DNA of 64,000 bases from Neurospora crassa OR74A (Eukaryota > Ascomycota > Sordariomycetes > Sordariales > Sordariaceae): the NCBI RefSeq assembly GCF_000182925.2, contig NC_026501.1:8349917-8413916 (forward strand), in the 5' to 3' direction. Below the pieces are notes generated by a model. The model saw only the letters and a list, made by a program, of their open reading frames with translations, had not been told where the DNA came from and ran no database searches. Position numbers and translations under genes: made by a program. Below are positions 1 to 11,489 of this stretch, piece by piece. Each line of letters begins with the position of its first letter. The first letter of the stretch is position 1.

Positions 1-270
1 TGTCACTTTGTAGTGAAGATGGGTGGGATCTTGTTTTAGGGAGATGAGACGGCCTTTGAGGACGCAGTGCCTGGAAAACTGTTAGGACTTGATACTTTGA
101 ACAGAGAAGAAATAAAAAGAAAAAAAGTAAGATAGTGGTGTGCATTCGGACCATTGTTCATTTATCTTGCGCCATCTAAAGGACTGGCCGCATCGGAGTG
201 TGGTTTCGATGCAGAGCTCTGTGAGACTGATAGGCAGTTTGCGCCATTCTGTCACTTTCTGGGATGCCAT
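1..270 (-). CDS. ogg1: 8-oxoguanine DNA glycosylase, N-terminal part (cut by window edge)
   Basis: Base-excision repair enzyme that removes 8-oxoguanine from DNA in nucleus and mitochondria. Only the N-terminus is present. The exon at 152-270 encodes MASQKVTEWRKLPISLTELC followed by LRCGQSFRWRKI, a hallmark of the OGG1 N-terminal domain. A second exon at 1-70 continues with QWHCVLKGRLISLKQDP, again typical of OGG1; the HhH-GPD catalytic domain lies beyond the left edge. The intron (71-151) gives a perfect frame only with an unusual GTCCGA donor and a TTCCAG acceptor. I chose the Met at 270 because the family-like sequence begins there; an in-frame Met at 312 would add 14 residues. The gene diverges from the U2AF gene. 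Seen: motifs and frame. Inferred: exact donor. Confidence 0.85.
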
Positions 271-817
271 ATCGTATTTATTAAAAACTCTTAGACTTTG
301 CAGATAAGACAAAAAGGATATAAGGGTCTTCTATAGAGGCTTGATGTGAAATTCTTTGTCTCCATCCCTTATTATGCAGGTAGATTGATTATCACTTTTG
401 TTTCTCATGGACCCAAAATCCCAACCCGGATTTGATGGGGGGCAATGCACTGGGGCTGCAAATGCCCTGCGGTGGTGGTTACCTATCTGCTGGAACTAAG
501 GTACCTCTACAGGGGCAATTCCTCTTCAGTTGTTGCCACGCCATTGCAGGGCGTCAAACTTCCCGGTGTGGATGGGTCAGTGGAACCGAATCGCACGGAA
601 ACATAGCGCGCTAAGCCGAAAGAGGATCAAGCGCCCTCTGCAGTAACAACGGCTACTGGAAAAGTTGCAGCCTCGCGATCGACGAGACTCGCAATTGGAA
701 GCTAGGTCAAGCAAAGCCACTTTCCTTTTCATCAAACACCCTCAGAACATTTTCCTGCTTCTTTGGTGCAACCATCTCGTATCACCTCTTTTATACTTAA
801 CGAGATTTGTGTTGACC
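271..817. other. Divergent intergenic region, ogg1 / U2AF
   Basis: A 547-bp stretch between two divergent start codons, so it should contain both promoters and 5' leaders. I see no TATA-like element and no convincing conserved ORF; two short open frames here have no family resemblance. Confidence 0.6.
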
Positions 818-2866
818 ATGAACGGGGACACCTATTCCTCCAGAGGTATGTTGGCACTGACCGTGGCTATCCGCTAGAACTCAACTTAACCGTGGCGAAA
901 CAGACAGCGGCCGACACGGTTCGTCTCGCGACTATCCGGTAAGTGTGCCTCGTATACAAACCTAACAGCGGTCTTTTCTGTGGGCCTAAGCTAACCTATT
1001 ATCAGTCCTCGAGACGCGACCGCGATGACAGACGTGACCGTGGAGATCGCAGTGACCGAGGCAGTGGACGCAGACGCTCTCGCTCTCCCGCCGACTACCG
1101 GAGCAGCCGACCCCGTCGCGAAGACGGCGATTTTGACGCTTATTCATCGAGCCGCAGCCACCGCGACCGCGAGCGAGAAGATCGATACTCTGGCCGCGAC
1201 CGTCGTGGACCCGATCGTGGTGATAGGGAGTGGGATCGTGACAGGGGCGCCGACCGTGGAGCCGACCGTGGAGCCGACCGTGGTGCGGATCGTGGCGCTG
1301 ACCGCGGGGCCGAGCGTGGAGGTCGCAGCCGGAGGGACGATGACGAAGGCGGCCGTCGCCGGGACAGAGATCGTGACGTGATGGGAGATGATCGCCGCGG
1401 TGGAGGCAGAAGGGACCGAGAGGCGGACAGGGAGCGCAGGAGGAGTGTCTCGCCGCCCCCCAAAAAGAGGGAACCGACACCCGACTTGACCGATGTCGTT
1501 CCTGTTATAGAGCGCAAGAGGCGCATGACACAGTGGGATATCAAGCCTCCCGGATATGGCAACGTCACCGCGGAGCAGGCCAAGCTCTCGGGTATGTTCC
1601 CATTACCTGGCGCCCCGCGACAACAGGCCATGGACCCGACCAAGCTTCAGGCTTTCATGACCCAGCCAGGTGGAGCTGTCAACAGTGCTGCCCTTAAGCC
1701 TACGAACTCCCGCCAGAGCAAACGACTTATTGTCTCGAATATCCCACCGTCAGCCACCGACGAGAGCCTGTTGGGCTTTTTCAACCTTCAGCTCAATGGC
1801 CTAAATGTAATCGACAGCGCCGATCCTTGCGTCCAGTGCCAAATATCTCCCGATCACAGCTTCGCCATGCTTGAGTTTAGGAACAGCCCGGATGCTACAG
1901 TCGCTCTGGCCCTTGACGGTATCACCATGGAGGCCGAGGATGCCAATGGTGCTGCTGGTGCCGGTGGGCTCAAGATCCGTAGGCCGAAGGACTACATCGT
2001 ACCCGCAATTGTCGAGGACCCCAACTACGACCCTGATTCAGAGGTGCCTTCCAGCATTGTCATCGACAGCCCTAACAAGATCAGCGTCACCAACATCCCT
2101 GCATATTTGAGCGAAGAGCAAATCATGGAGCTCCTGGTTGCCTTTGGCAAGCTCAAGTCCTTTGTGTTGGTTAAGGATAAGCATACGGAGGAGTCAAGGG
2201 TGAGCCTAATGGTCCTTTCTACCAACGAGCGCACATGCTAACATGTCCTAGGGTATCGCATTCTGCGAGTATCACGATTCTTCGGTCACATCTGTTGCTA
2301 TTGACGGCCTCAACAACATGATGCTGGGCGATAGGGCGCTGAAGGTTCAAAAGGCCAGCTATGGCATTCAACAGGTAGCTGGAGAACTGAGTGTGAACGC
2401 CATGTCCATGCTTGCTGGTACCACTTCCTTGGATGGCGACGTCAGCAGGGTCGTGCAGCTCCTGAACATGGTTACAGCGGATGAGCTGATGGACAACGAC
2501 GATTACGAAGGTTTGTTCAGCGTTTCTGTCACTACACATGTTCAAGATGCTAACGTGTGCTTTCAAGAAATTCGCGACGACGTCCAGGAAGAATGCGAGA
2601 AGTTCGGAACTATTGTTTCCCTAAAGATTCCCAGACCCACTGGCGGAAGCAGGCAGTCTGCTGGTGTTGGCAAGATTTTCATCAAATACGAGAATTCCGA
2701 CCAAGCAACAAAGGCCCTCAAAGCTTTGGCGGGCAGGAAGTTTGCTGACCGCACGGTGGTTGCGACATACTTCCCTGAGGTTAGTTTCATCAGCTTTGCT
2801 CTGATTTGCTTCGCTCGTTTATACTGATAAATCCTACAGGAGAACTTTGATGTCAACGCCTGGTAA
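818..2866 (+). CDS. U2AF65: Splicing factor U2AF large subunit (U2AF65 type)
   Basis: Nuclear factor that binds the polypyrimidine tract and recruits U2 snRNP to the branch site. Exons are 818-845, 904-938, 1006-2199, 2252-2510, 2568-2779 and 2840-2866, giving 584 residues; every junction keeps frame and uses GT-AG. Order: a long Arg/Asp/Ser-rich RS-like N-terminus (about residues 15-180, with a perfect-phase 12-bp repeat); a U2AF35-binding tryptophan ligand motif (KRRMTQWDIKPPG); RRM1 beginning near KRLIVSNIPPS (about 258-340); RRM2 at NKISVTNIPAYLS (about 377-455); and a C-terminal UHM ending in ENFDVNAW. The LLNMVTADELMDNDDYE block before the UHM is highly characteristic. The tiny first two exons and the atypical 'ATG in exon 1' were chosen because the long open frame starting at 943 has no ATG before the RS region. 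Divergent from ogg1. Confidence 0.93.
1249..1320 (+). repeat. 12-bp coding minisatellite in the U2AF RS region
   Basis: Six tandem 12-bp units (GCC GAC CGT GGA and close variants) encode Gly-Ala-Asp-Arg repeats. The last units differ by silent changes and one Asp-to-Glu change, so the array has aged under selection on the protein. The unit length is a multiple of three, so copy-number changes would keep the frame. Confidence 0.9.
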
Positions 2867-3995
2867 AAGACGATAGGCAGTAGGAGAAGGGATATGTTTG
2901 ACTGTACTGAAAGGAAGAACAGTAGTCGTGCATGGTATAGCGTGATCTGTTGATTGACAACGAGGAAACAATCAGAACGTCATTAGTATCAAGGTTCGGT
3001 CATTTCCTCGAAGTTATCGTTGGGATCTCAGCGGCGTGTACAGAAGTTAATGGGATTTCAGCCGCGGTACAGTCAGGGCGCTCAAAAACAGAGGATACAA
3101 CATCAATACACTCAGAAGTGTATTTTGATTACATGCCGAAGGTTTACAAATACATCATCGATCGGCACAAGGGAAGTTGCATTGGGATCACTTGTTTATC
3201 ATTATCTTAGTCTAAATGTCCGGGGTCGCCAACCAACGCCCGCGACAATGAACTCAGTTTGCATGCCATGGCGACCGCACAGTCTCGAGCTTAAAAATTG
3301 GTACCTAGGTCTGAAGGAACGTTAGCCTGAGCACGACTCGAATTATGCAATAACAAGACGAGTGCGAAAGCTAAAGTTTCAGAAGTCCGTTTAATTCATC
3401 AAGTCCCAAAAAGGAACTTTAACATAAGAGGTACCAGAATAAAGTATAAAGTGTGTATCATCAGGATAAGGAGGCTCGGAAAAAAGGTAGAGGGAGCAGT
3501 GAGAAGCTTACCAAAGTGAATAGGATACCAGGTCGACCGTTATGATGCTAATTCCCGAAGTTTGACAGGACTGCGATCAGGCATGTCTCTGGAGATCATG
3601 GCCGAATGCTGTCGAGCAACTTGGTCCAAACGGGCAAACGGCCGACCTGGCGATGATCGGAGGAAGATTCTAAGTGCAAGCCTCACGAAAAATTTTGCTG
3701 GAAAGCGATTTTATGCTTGGATGGGCGGACGCGGGAGATGCCAAGAAAGAAAAGTTCAGGTCAGGTCTCCGTTCACGTGGATGTGGAACCTGAAGTGCAA
3801 AATTCAGTGCTTTACAGCCAATCATATTGCCGACCCTAAGAGCCTGACTAAGCAAGCGAATTTTCCCAGCCCACAGCGAATATCGCACGACCGCCAAACC
3901 GTTCGCCCGGTGATATTTTCTTCGTACTTCTCTGTCGACGACAAGCCAGCCGAAGTCACTCCCCCGACAACCGCAGCACCACCAAATCTTTCAAA
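2867..3995. other. Intergenic region, U2AF 3' side and rps13 promoter
   Basis: About 1.1 kb between two genes on the same strand. The first part should be the U2AF 3' end; no gene-like ORF is seen. The last few hundred bases are expected to hold the rps13 promoter, with the two short motifs listed separately. Confidence 0.55.
3818..3839 (+). promoter_or_regulatory. CCAAT box and ACCCTAA box upstream of rps13
   Basis: CCAAT at 3818-3822 and ACCCTAA at 3833-3839, about 160-180 bp before the rps13 start. ACCCTAA is the half-telomere word bound by Tbf1-type factors, known from ribosomal-protein and snoRNA promoters in several fungi. Presence of the words is seen; function is inferred. Confidence 0.35.
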
Positions 3996-4918
3996 ATGGG
4001 CCGTATGCACTCTAAGGGCAAGGGCATTTCTGCCTCCGCGATCCCCTACTCGCGCAACCCCCCCTCGTGGCTCAAGACCACCCCCGAGCAGGTCGTCGAC
4101 CAGATCTGCAAGCTCGCCAAGAAGGGTGCTACCCCCTCCCAGATTGGTGTCATCCTCCGTGACTCCCACGGTATTGCTCAGGTCAAGGTTGTCACTGGTA
4201 TGTTCATTCCCGAGTCCTCGAGTTGATGTCGAGGTGAAATGCTGACGGTGGTGCTTCTATAGGTAACAAGATCCTTCGTATCCTGAAGTCCAACGGTATG
4301 ACTGCCTACTACTCCGACGAATTCCCTTGAATTTTCCCACGCGGAAGCGAGACAAACCGAATCGCGACGATAATTCCCCTAATCACTACCGGCCCTCGAA
4401 ACTCGAAAAATTCCGATGCATATGGGCTACATGTCCCGTGAGCTTTCTCGGCTCTCGCTCAGCCTGCCCCGCACGTAGCCTTGATTGTGCACCCGTGACG
4501 GATGGACGACACGGGACATTAGCGCCAGATGCAGAAGGCACGAGTGAAAGAGCTGGGAAACAAACAACATGTCAAAGACGCATATGCCTCTGTTTGGTCA
4601 GATTGGCTGACAGAGTGATGCTATTTACAGGCCTTGCCCCCGATCTTCCGGAGGACCTGTACATGCTCATCAAGAAGGTAAGATATGCCCGCTGTCACTT
4701 TCATACGTCATCACCTGCATTTAACTGACGTTATTTGATCATAGGCTGTTGCCGTCCGCAAGCACCTTGAGCGCAACCGCAAGGACAAGGACTCCAAGTT
4801 CCGTCTCATTCTCATTGAGTCCCGTATCCACCGTCTTGCTCGCTACTACAAGACCGTCGGTGTCCTTCCCCCCACCTGGAAGTACGAGTCTTCCACTGCC
4901 TCCACCATCGTCTCCTAA
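3996..4918 (+). CDS. rps13: 40S ribosomal protein S13 (uS15)
   Basis: Small-subunit ribosomal protein of the S15 family; binds 18S rRNA in cytosolic ribosomes. Exons 3996-4197, 4263-4295, 4631-4677 and 4745-4918 yield 151 residues, the standard eukaryotic S13 length. The start [20 protein letters not shown] and the end [10 protein letters not shown] are typical of fungal S13, and the core [20 protein letters not shown] spans two junctions in frame. Intron 2 is 335 bp, several times longer than its neighbours, and exon 2 is only 33 nt. I looked in that intron for a box C/D snoRNA (mammalian RPS13 introns host U14) and did not find a convincing C-D box pair. Upstream motifs CCAAT and ACCCTAA fit a ribosomal-protein promoter. 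Convergent with sdc1. Confidence 0.96.
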
Positions 4919-5745
4919 GCGTAGAGCACGCGCCGCGAGATATTGGTGAAAGAGGGTGGGCAGCCGAGTCGAGATGGAGTGATCTTTGTCGGCTTCTACG
5001 GGTGTCTTCTTTTGCAGCATGCTTAGCATGACGTCTGGTCGATCCACACAAACTGAAAAGGCCGTTGGGGGAGGAATGGAAAGGAAACTTGCATTCTCGG
5101 AAGTCACTGCAGAGAAGAAAGGCATCGGGATGCAGTTTTACTGCTCAACGTGCTCAAATTATCTGCTAGGCGGATGTCTAGCAGCACCCATGATGAAGAC
5201 AAAGTCAGCTGGGGTTTTTGTTTGAAAAATACAAATTCCTCGATCCTCTTGCCTCAAGTTCGGTTTTCCTGCGTATCTCATGACCCTTGTGACGTAAAGC
5301 CAATGTTATCCTAGCCATACTGTCGGAAGTCCGTGTCCCGGGCCGTCCATTCACTAGCATTGCTTATTCACTGGCACTCCCTTCCTGGGTATTTAGGCTG
5401 CCCTGGTCTCGTTTCTCCCCTTCCGTTAGACAACTCCAGAATCAAGCCCTTTTCGTTGTCGCTTTTCCAGCCTCCAACACATACTTGAGCGCTCTCATGA
5501 TGTGTCACCTTCCAGTTCTGTCACGTAGACTATATGCCAACCTTTGTTCACCCCCTCCTTTTCTTTTCGCTGGACGCCGGAGAAGCTCCTTTATTTCTTG
5601 CCTTCCCTTTTCCCGCCGCCTTTTATCGTAATAAAAGTATAGACCTCATCAAGGTGAAATCTTCATAGACCCTATGAGAACTACGGTGGCCGCTGATCGC
5701 GGCCTCCCGGTATGTGCGTGGGCTCGATCATCTGACTGAAGCCTT
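4919..5745. other. Intergenic region between convergent rps13 and sdc1
   Basis: 827 bp holding the 3' ends of both genes. No coding potential recognised. An AT-rich AATAAAAG word near 5630 is a possible polyadenylation signal but its strand assignment is uncertain. Confidence 0.5.
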
Positions 5746-6632
5746 CTATGCGCTAGTCGAAGTACCATTCGCGCCACCACCACCCTCATACTGTTTAGAT
5801 CGCTGGAGGAGGAACTCGCCTAGGGCTCGGAGGGGGTCTTTTGGTCTGTTTTGTTCAGGGTCGGTTAGCAAAATAGTTTCCTTATCGGTAGGTAAACCAC
5901 GCACGGAGGAGGGTGTAAGGGTGTAACATACTGCTCCTTCGCTAGCATCTTCATCCCTTCCAACAAGTGCCCCGTCACCTTGGTATTCAAGTACTGCCTC
6001 ACCGGCGCGCCGTGAAGTGTCGGTTCCGTGGGCATGCCTGCTGTGCCCGTTGATCCCGGCCCCTGTTGCTGACCCTGACCAGAGTCCTGGGGATGCGCAG
6101 AGGCGGCTCGTGACGAGCTAGCCCGCTGCTGGTACGGTGGTAGTGGTTGAGATTGTTGGTCTTCGCTTGTCGAGCCGTTCGTTGTAGCTGTAGAGCGTAT
6201 CGCGCTGGGTCCTTGGTTTGCGGTGGGGTGTGCCCCTGTGGGACTTGGACGGCCGGGGATTTGGGGGATCGGGACCGGAGAGACGGGGTGAGGGGGGCGG
6301 TCGGGGATGTGGTGGTGGCTTGTTGTTAGGTGCTGTTGCTGCTGCTGCTGCTGCTGCTTATGTGGAGAGTGAGCGTCAGTTGTTTGCATATGCTTTGGTT
6401 TTCAGGGTAAGGTGGTTGTTGGGTATGGGCAGTCAAGGTCGAGACGTCGTGTGAAACGAATGGCTTGATAAAGTTGGGTGAAGTGGCTATGATGATGGGC
6501 TTTGTTTGTAGGAAGACATGGAGGGGAAAAGACCAGAGGAGTTAATCATACAGTTGGTTGGTCGGACTGAGCATCGGTCATGTTTACATCTTCTGTTGGA
6601 GCATGTCCCTGTTGCGGCTCGTTGGCGGCCAT
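5746..6632 (-). CDS. sdc1: COMPASS subunit Sdc1 (Dpy-30 domain protein)
   Basis: Dpy-30-type subunit of the Set1/COMPASS histone H3K4 methyltransferase; it dimerises and docks on the Ash2/Bre2 subunit. Exons 6552-6632, 5932-6392 and 5746-5845 join to 213 residues. The C-terminal Dpy-30 helices (about residues 156-200) are clear: VRQYLNTKVTGHLLEGMKML, then across the last intron PLRALGEFLLQRSK. The N-terminus is long, low in complexity and rich in Gln, Pro and Ser, with an eight-Gln run around residue 40; yeast Sdc1 is also N-terminally extended. The first exon (MAANEPQQGHAPTEDVNMTD) was chosen because it ends in a GTATGA donor and reads in frame with the second exon; starting at an internal Met at 6389 would also keep the domain. 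Divergent from fan1, convergent with rps13. Confidence 0.88.
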
Positions 6633-7103
6633 CTTGAAGTTGATAACAAAGAATATGCGATGCGATAACAGAAAGTCGGCCGAAATTATACCGAGCTTCG
6701 CTTTGTTCCTGAGTGACTATAGTGTAAATCAGTGATTAAAGCCGTGACTTGGTGCCCTGAGGTGGTATGTAATGCTCTGCTCGAGAAAGTTGACACCCGT
6801 CTGGAGAAGCTCCAGGTCCCATGCAGCTCCAATTGCGTCTGGAGATCAGCGTCGCTTCCACTGCGTGCCCCACTATTGTACACGCAGTCACGGGACTTCG
6901 CGTTGAAGGCTCCACGCGGTTCCGGTTCAACACCTTTCTACACACGTCACTCTTTGTTCGTGCCTTCCACTCGCCTTGATTCCAGGAAGTTGCGGAGGAA
7001 ATGTGTTTAGTTTCTTGCTTCTAGCCACTGCGGATGCTTTTTTATTTTATTCGGTGTACACCATGATCTTTGATCCTTCAACACCAGAGTCATCGGAGAT
7101 AGA
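6633..7103. other. Divergent intergenic region, sdc1 / fan1
   Basis: 471 bp between two divergent start codons, expected to contain both promoters. I see no gene and no recognised regulatory element. Confidence 0.5.
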
Positions 7104-9809
7104 ATGGACCGTTTTGTGAAGAGAACAAGACCGTCCCAGACTTCCAACAGTCCTTTGACGTTGACGGCTGGGTGGACCAACACCAATAGAAGACCTGAAA
7201 GGCCACCAACAAAGAAGCGTCGAACCGATCAAATCAGGCAGAAAAATGATGCTGAAGACGATGAAGACGATGACTCTTCCGCAGCATTGAACAATGACCA
7301 AAAGGAGGATTTGTTTCTGGCGGATCCGAATCGGAATTCGCCTCTTCGAGACGGGAAGACCGGAAGTGGTGATGCTGAAGATGCCGATGCCACAGAGACT
7401 GCTTTAGCAGCGCAGCACCATACGGCCTTGGAGGATAGTCTGCCCGAAGTCAAGATTGACAACGATATCATCGAAGAATACGAAAAGCTGAAGTCTTCCC
7501 AAGTCGAGGATGGTGAAGTTAGCGCGGAGACACGGCTACAGACACGGAAATGGGTCCGAGGGCAAAGTTCGATCTACGTTGACGCTTTCAACCTTGCCTT
7601 GGATACAGTCCTGCAGGATGAGGCGCATCTTTTTGAGGAGAAAGAAAACTGTGTACTTGAGAACTGGAGAGCGTTGAGCTATGAAGCTCAGTACTTGTAT
7701 GGAACCCTGCCATAGCGTGGCCATCTCTGACTGACACTCTTCAGGTATGTGCGTTTGTTTTTGCGCAAAACTGCTTCTTGGCATCGCTTAGAACGACTGA
7801 AGCATTACTCCGACATATCGGATATAGAGAAGGCCATTGAGAGTCTACTGGAGCCTCGAGCGTTGCCCGAGGGACAGTCTGTGAAGAAGTCCGACGAGGA
7901 ATTCGTGGCAGAACCGGGGCATGTCTTCGCCGACACGTTCGCGTTCGCTGATGATTCAGCATCGCACATCAAGACGGTCGAGCAAGCTGCACATTTGCTC
8001 TCTCTCGATGAGCTCAAAACTCTCGCAAAGGATGCCAAAGTCCAAGGCAAGAACAAACCAGACCTCATCAAGGCTTTCTGCCGGATGTGTTCTCAGCAGT
8101 CAAGCCTCATGTCTGTTGGACTACGACGGTCCAGCACCAACGCCTCGATGCATTCGTTGGATTCGACATCGGAAGAGGCAAACACGGAGGGACAAGATAC
8201 CAACCGAAAGGCGCATTTCCTGGACAAAATTCTTGCTATTACTGGCCCGCTTGTCAGACTCTCAGAGTCTGTCTTCAAGCTATTTGAACGTGTTCACTTA
8301 GTTTTCTATCGGTCTACCGAATGGACAGAAAAGTCACTGACAACAATCATCTTAGCCAAGATTTCGAGGAGGAACTTTCCTGAATATGTCGTCTGTCGCT
8401 CAGCTAACATCTTTCCATCTCGGCGATATCTCTTGGAGTTCGAGAATTCAATGCGTCTCCAGTTCGAGGCAGACACCATCTTGGAATTCAGCGGGCCGCC
8501 GGGAGCAGAGGGGAATCGCAAAGTCGTGGAAATGTTCGAGAGCATAGCCCCTCGTTGGAGAGAGCTGCTTGCTGAAGCACAGAAAATGGAGAACACGGGC
8601 TATGAGTTCGGTGAAGGAGGGTATCTTCGCCGCTTCAATGCAGGTCATGCCTATACGAGGATTGCGCATAAAGCTGCTGAAGCTCTTGGCCGCTTACATC
8701 GGTATCAGGACGAATACGATCTACTGACCGAGCTACTGAGCCAACAAATCTTTCACCTTGCCCGGCGAGGTGCTTGGTATAAGCGAAAGGCCCTCGTTGA
8801 GGAGCGGTATATGTGGGAGCTGCAACAACCTCCTACAACCACATTTTCCGAAGCACAAAAGAATCTCCAGAAGAAACGCTGGAGGCAAATTGCTCTGGCA
8901 ACCTGTGAAACCGCCCTTCAGGATCCCAATTGTCATCTGATCTACCATTATGATTTGCAAAAGCGTCTTATTAGACTTGAAAAGCAACTCAACATTCCGC
9001 GTCGGCAACAGCACAACTTTGACCATGCCAGGCTACGAGATCCGGAGGAGCACACAGTCGATGGTATTCAGTTGGTCCGTGAGGACGCAGGCCGTGGCCA
9101 AGGAAGTACCAAGACTATCTGGCTTGACGAACTGGGTGACCCGGATGATAAGGGCAATCTGATGCATGTCAGTGTAGAAGAGATGTGCCTCTCATTCTAC
9201 CGCACACAAGGCTGGAAAGGATATCACAGTGAGGGTGGGATTCTGCGGACACTTTTTGCGTACTTGTTCTGCGACATCCTCTTCATCTTCGTCCCGAACG
9301 TCTTTCAGACCGCTTACCAAACTTGTCCTTTGGATCTACATACTGACGCCTTCTATCCGGCCCGGGCGAGCGAGATCAACCACCGGTTGGTGGACATATC
9401 CAATGGTGGAGCTGTTGACCTTATTCGCCGGGTCAACGAGCAGCACCGCGAGCGCCGTACATGCATTGTTGGGTTGAACTGGGATTACGAGGTTGAGGAT
9501 CTTATCCAGCTGGTTTCCTGCTTTGAAAGTGAGGCTCTTGCCGCCATATGCAAGGTCATTGCACAGGATTACAAGGCTCGTGGGGGTGGTGTGCCGGACT
9601 TAATCCTCTGGCGTACCACACATGAGTTAAGCGACGATCGAAAGGAGCAGTCTGAGAACGGCAAGGGAGAAGTTATGTTTGTGGAAGTCAAAAGTGCCAA
9701 TGACCGGCTCAGTGACACACAACGGCTATGGATACATGTCCTCTCGGCAGCGGGCGTACGGGTCGTGCTGTGCAATGCTGTAGCCAAGGAAGTGAAGACA
9801 ATCGACTGA
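7104..9809 (+). CDS. fan1: FAN1-like DNA repair nuclease (VRR-NUC domain)
   Basis: Structure-specific 5' flap endo/exonuclease of the FANCD2/FANCI-associated nuclease family, acting in interstrand cross-link repair. Exons 7104-7696 and 7745-9809 give 885 residues; the single intron restores YLYVRLFLRKTASWHRL, a strongly conserved FAN1 segment. Order: acidic, disordered N-terminus with a PPTKKRR nuclear-localisation-like patch; conserved block near 160-240; SAP-type helix pair (LSLDELKTLAKDAKVQGKNK, about 283-312); helical TPR-like middle; C-terminal VRR-NUC nuclease. The PD-(D/E)xK residues look intact: Asp816 in GVPDLILW, Glu845 and Lys847 in FVEVK. No Cys/His cluster of the UBZ ubiquitin-binding finger of animal FAN1 is seen at the N-terminus, as in yeast and fungal homologues. 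Intact gene; assignment is firm, biology inferred from family. Confidence 0.93.
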
Positions 9810-11457
9810 TGATTACTCCAATCATGACACCAACAGCAGCAGCAATAGCAATAGCAGCATCGCCAGCTTCTTCGGTGCAATGGCTAAGGAGATCAAAATA
9901 GCAACATCATTTTCCGGATCAAACCGTATCGCCGTCTATAACGCCATTTTATTGACGAACTGGTCGTCAACACGTATTCACGTACGAAGAAGCTTCATTT
10001 CCCGTCCAGGAATAAACCACGCTGTTTTGTTCGCCCCAACCACAAGTCCTGATTGCACATCATGGTGTACAACTGTGATATGCAGCAGCGATACGCACAC
10101 GTGGGAAAAAGCGGAGGGGATGTTGATCAAATTCCAACATGCCAAAAATAGAGCGAATTGTTCGCAGACACAAACCCACCCTGAACCATATCAGTTGTGT
10201 TTCAGATTACTCTTTGGTCTGTTAACAAAGATGTACACTGTCGCGCCGCGCGCGCACGCATTCCGCAATTCGCATTCCCCTCCCCTGGGCAGTTCACCCG
10301 AATCCCCCGTCCAGCGTCGCGTTTCACGCTCGAGTTCCACGGGGGCCTTACAGTCGATTCACACATCATGACCGACCGACCGAACCCCCTGTCTTGCGAT
10401 TCGGTTCCAGATCGACGAGCGTTTTACTTTCCGCCTTACCTTTTCCGCCCTGCAACCCAACATAGTGTACAGTATCCCATGATATAGAGGGCGCCAGGGC
10501 TTGCTTATTTGCCGCCCCATGGAAGCCGCTTGAGGGAGGGGGGAAGAAAAAAAAGGAAAACAAGAAGTTAAACATAGCAATCTAGTAGATTATTTCGCTG
10601 CAAAGTTTACAATTTACAGTTCACAGTTGAATCGGAAATTCAATTTCCACTTGCATGAACACCTACTTTCCCTACCTTCCCTACCCTTCCAAGGCAAGCT
10701 GGCAACAAAAAGTTCCTGGGCCAAGGAACCATCCAGTCCGGTTCTTGATTCTGGGCTGGGAAGGGCATCCGAACCGCGAACGGGTTGCTACCACCGCGCT
10801 GTCACCCCATCGCGCTGGTTATTTTTATGTTGAATGGATTCTGTCTTGAATGAACAACGTGACATTCACACCGAACGGACAGCACAACTTGCGGCTTCAG
10901 CTTGCCTCACTTTGACATATCTCCACACTTCACAACATCGAAACATCGAAGTAACAGCACCTTAGTACCTACTCGTCACTCAGTGAACAATGGCAGTGTG
11001 CCGAGAAAATTCCATTATGCAGATGTGTACACTATGTCGATGCTGTGTCACTATCCGGCCCCCCTCCGAGAAATCATTTTCGAGTGCTAGTGCGAGACAG
11101 ACCCAGTTCCGAACGTTCGGTGGGCGAGATGAGGTGAGTTGATCCGATCGATGCTTCGGCTCATGGGTTCGATATCACACGCCCAAGATGTCTAGGCAGA
11201 TTGCGAAAGTTGCAGCGGTAGAGAACAGGTGATCCCCTGGAAGAAAGAGTACTAAACCTTACTTGAGGCTGGGCCATGTCGTCGGAATGATATTCTCCAA
11301 GTCGATCGCTTTCAAGGATCCGTTCAGCTTAGGTGACCCCGGTGACAAGGCATGTGTCAAACCAAGAGCCATGGCCCATGATATAGCAGCCAGCCTTCAT
11401 CATCAGCATCACTTGTTTCCATCATTCAAAAGCCCTCCAGTCCATCCCGAAGAAGGA

Positions 11458-11489
<32 letters not shown>

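Noticed and set aside
943-1005. Upstream extension of the U2AF open frame without splicing
   Set aside because: There is no ATG at the frame start, the segment spans a GTAAGT donor and ATCAG acceptor, and spliced exons 818-845 and 904-938 give a proper start.
1025-1643. Long frames on the other strand and in other phases across the U2AF RS region
   Set aside because: They are by-products of the Arg/Asp repeat composition; only the U2AF frame continues into RRM domains.
4296-4630. Box C/D snoRNA in rps13 intron 2
   Set aside because: TGATG and CTGA words occur but in the wrong order and without a terminal stem.
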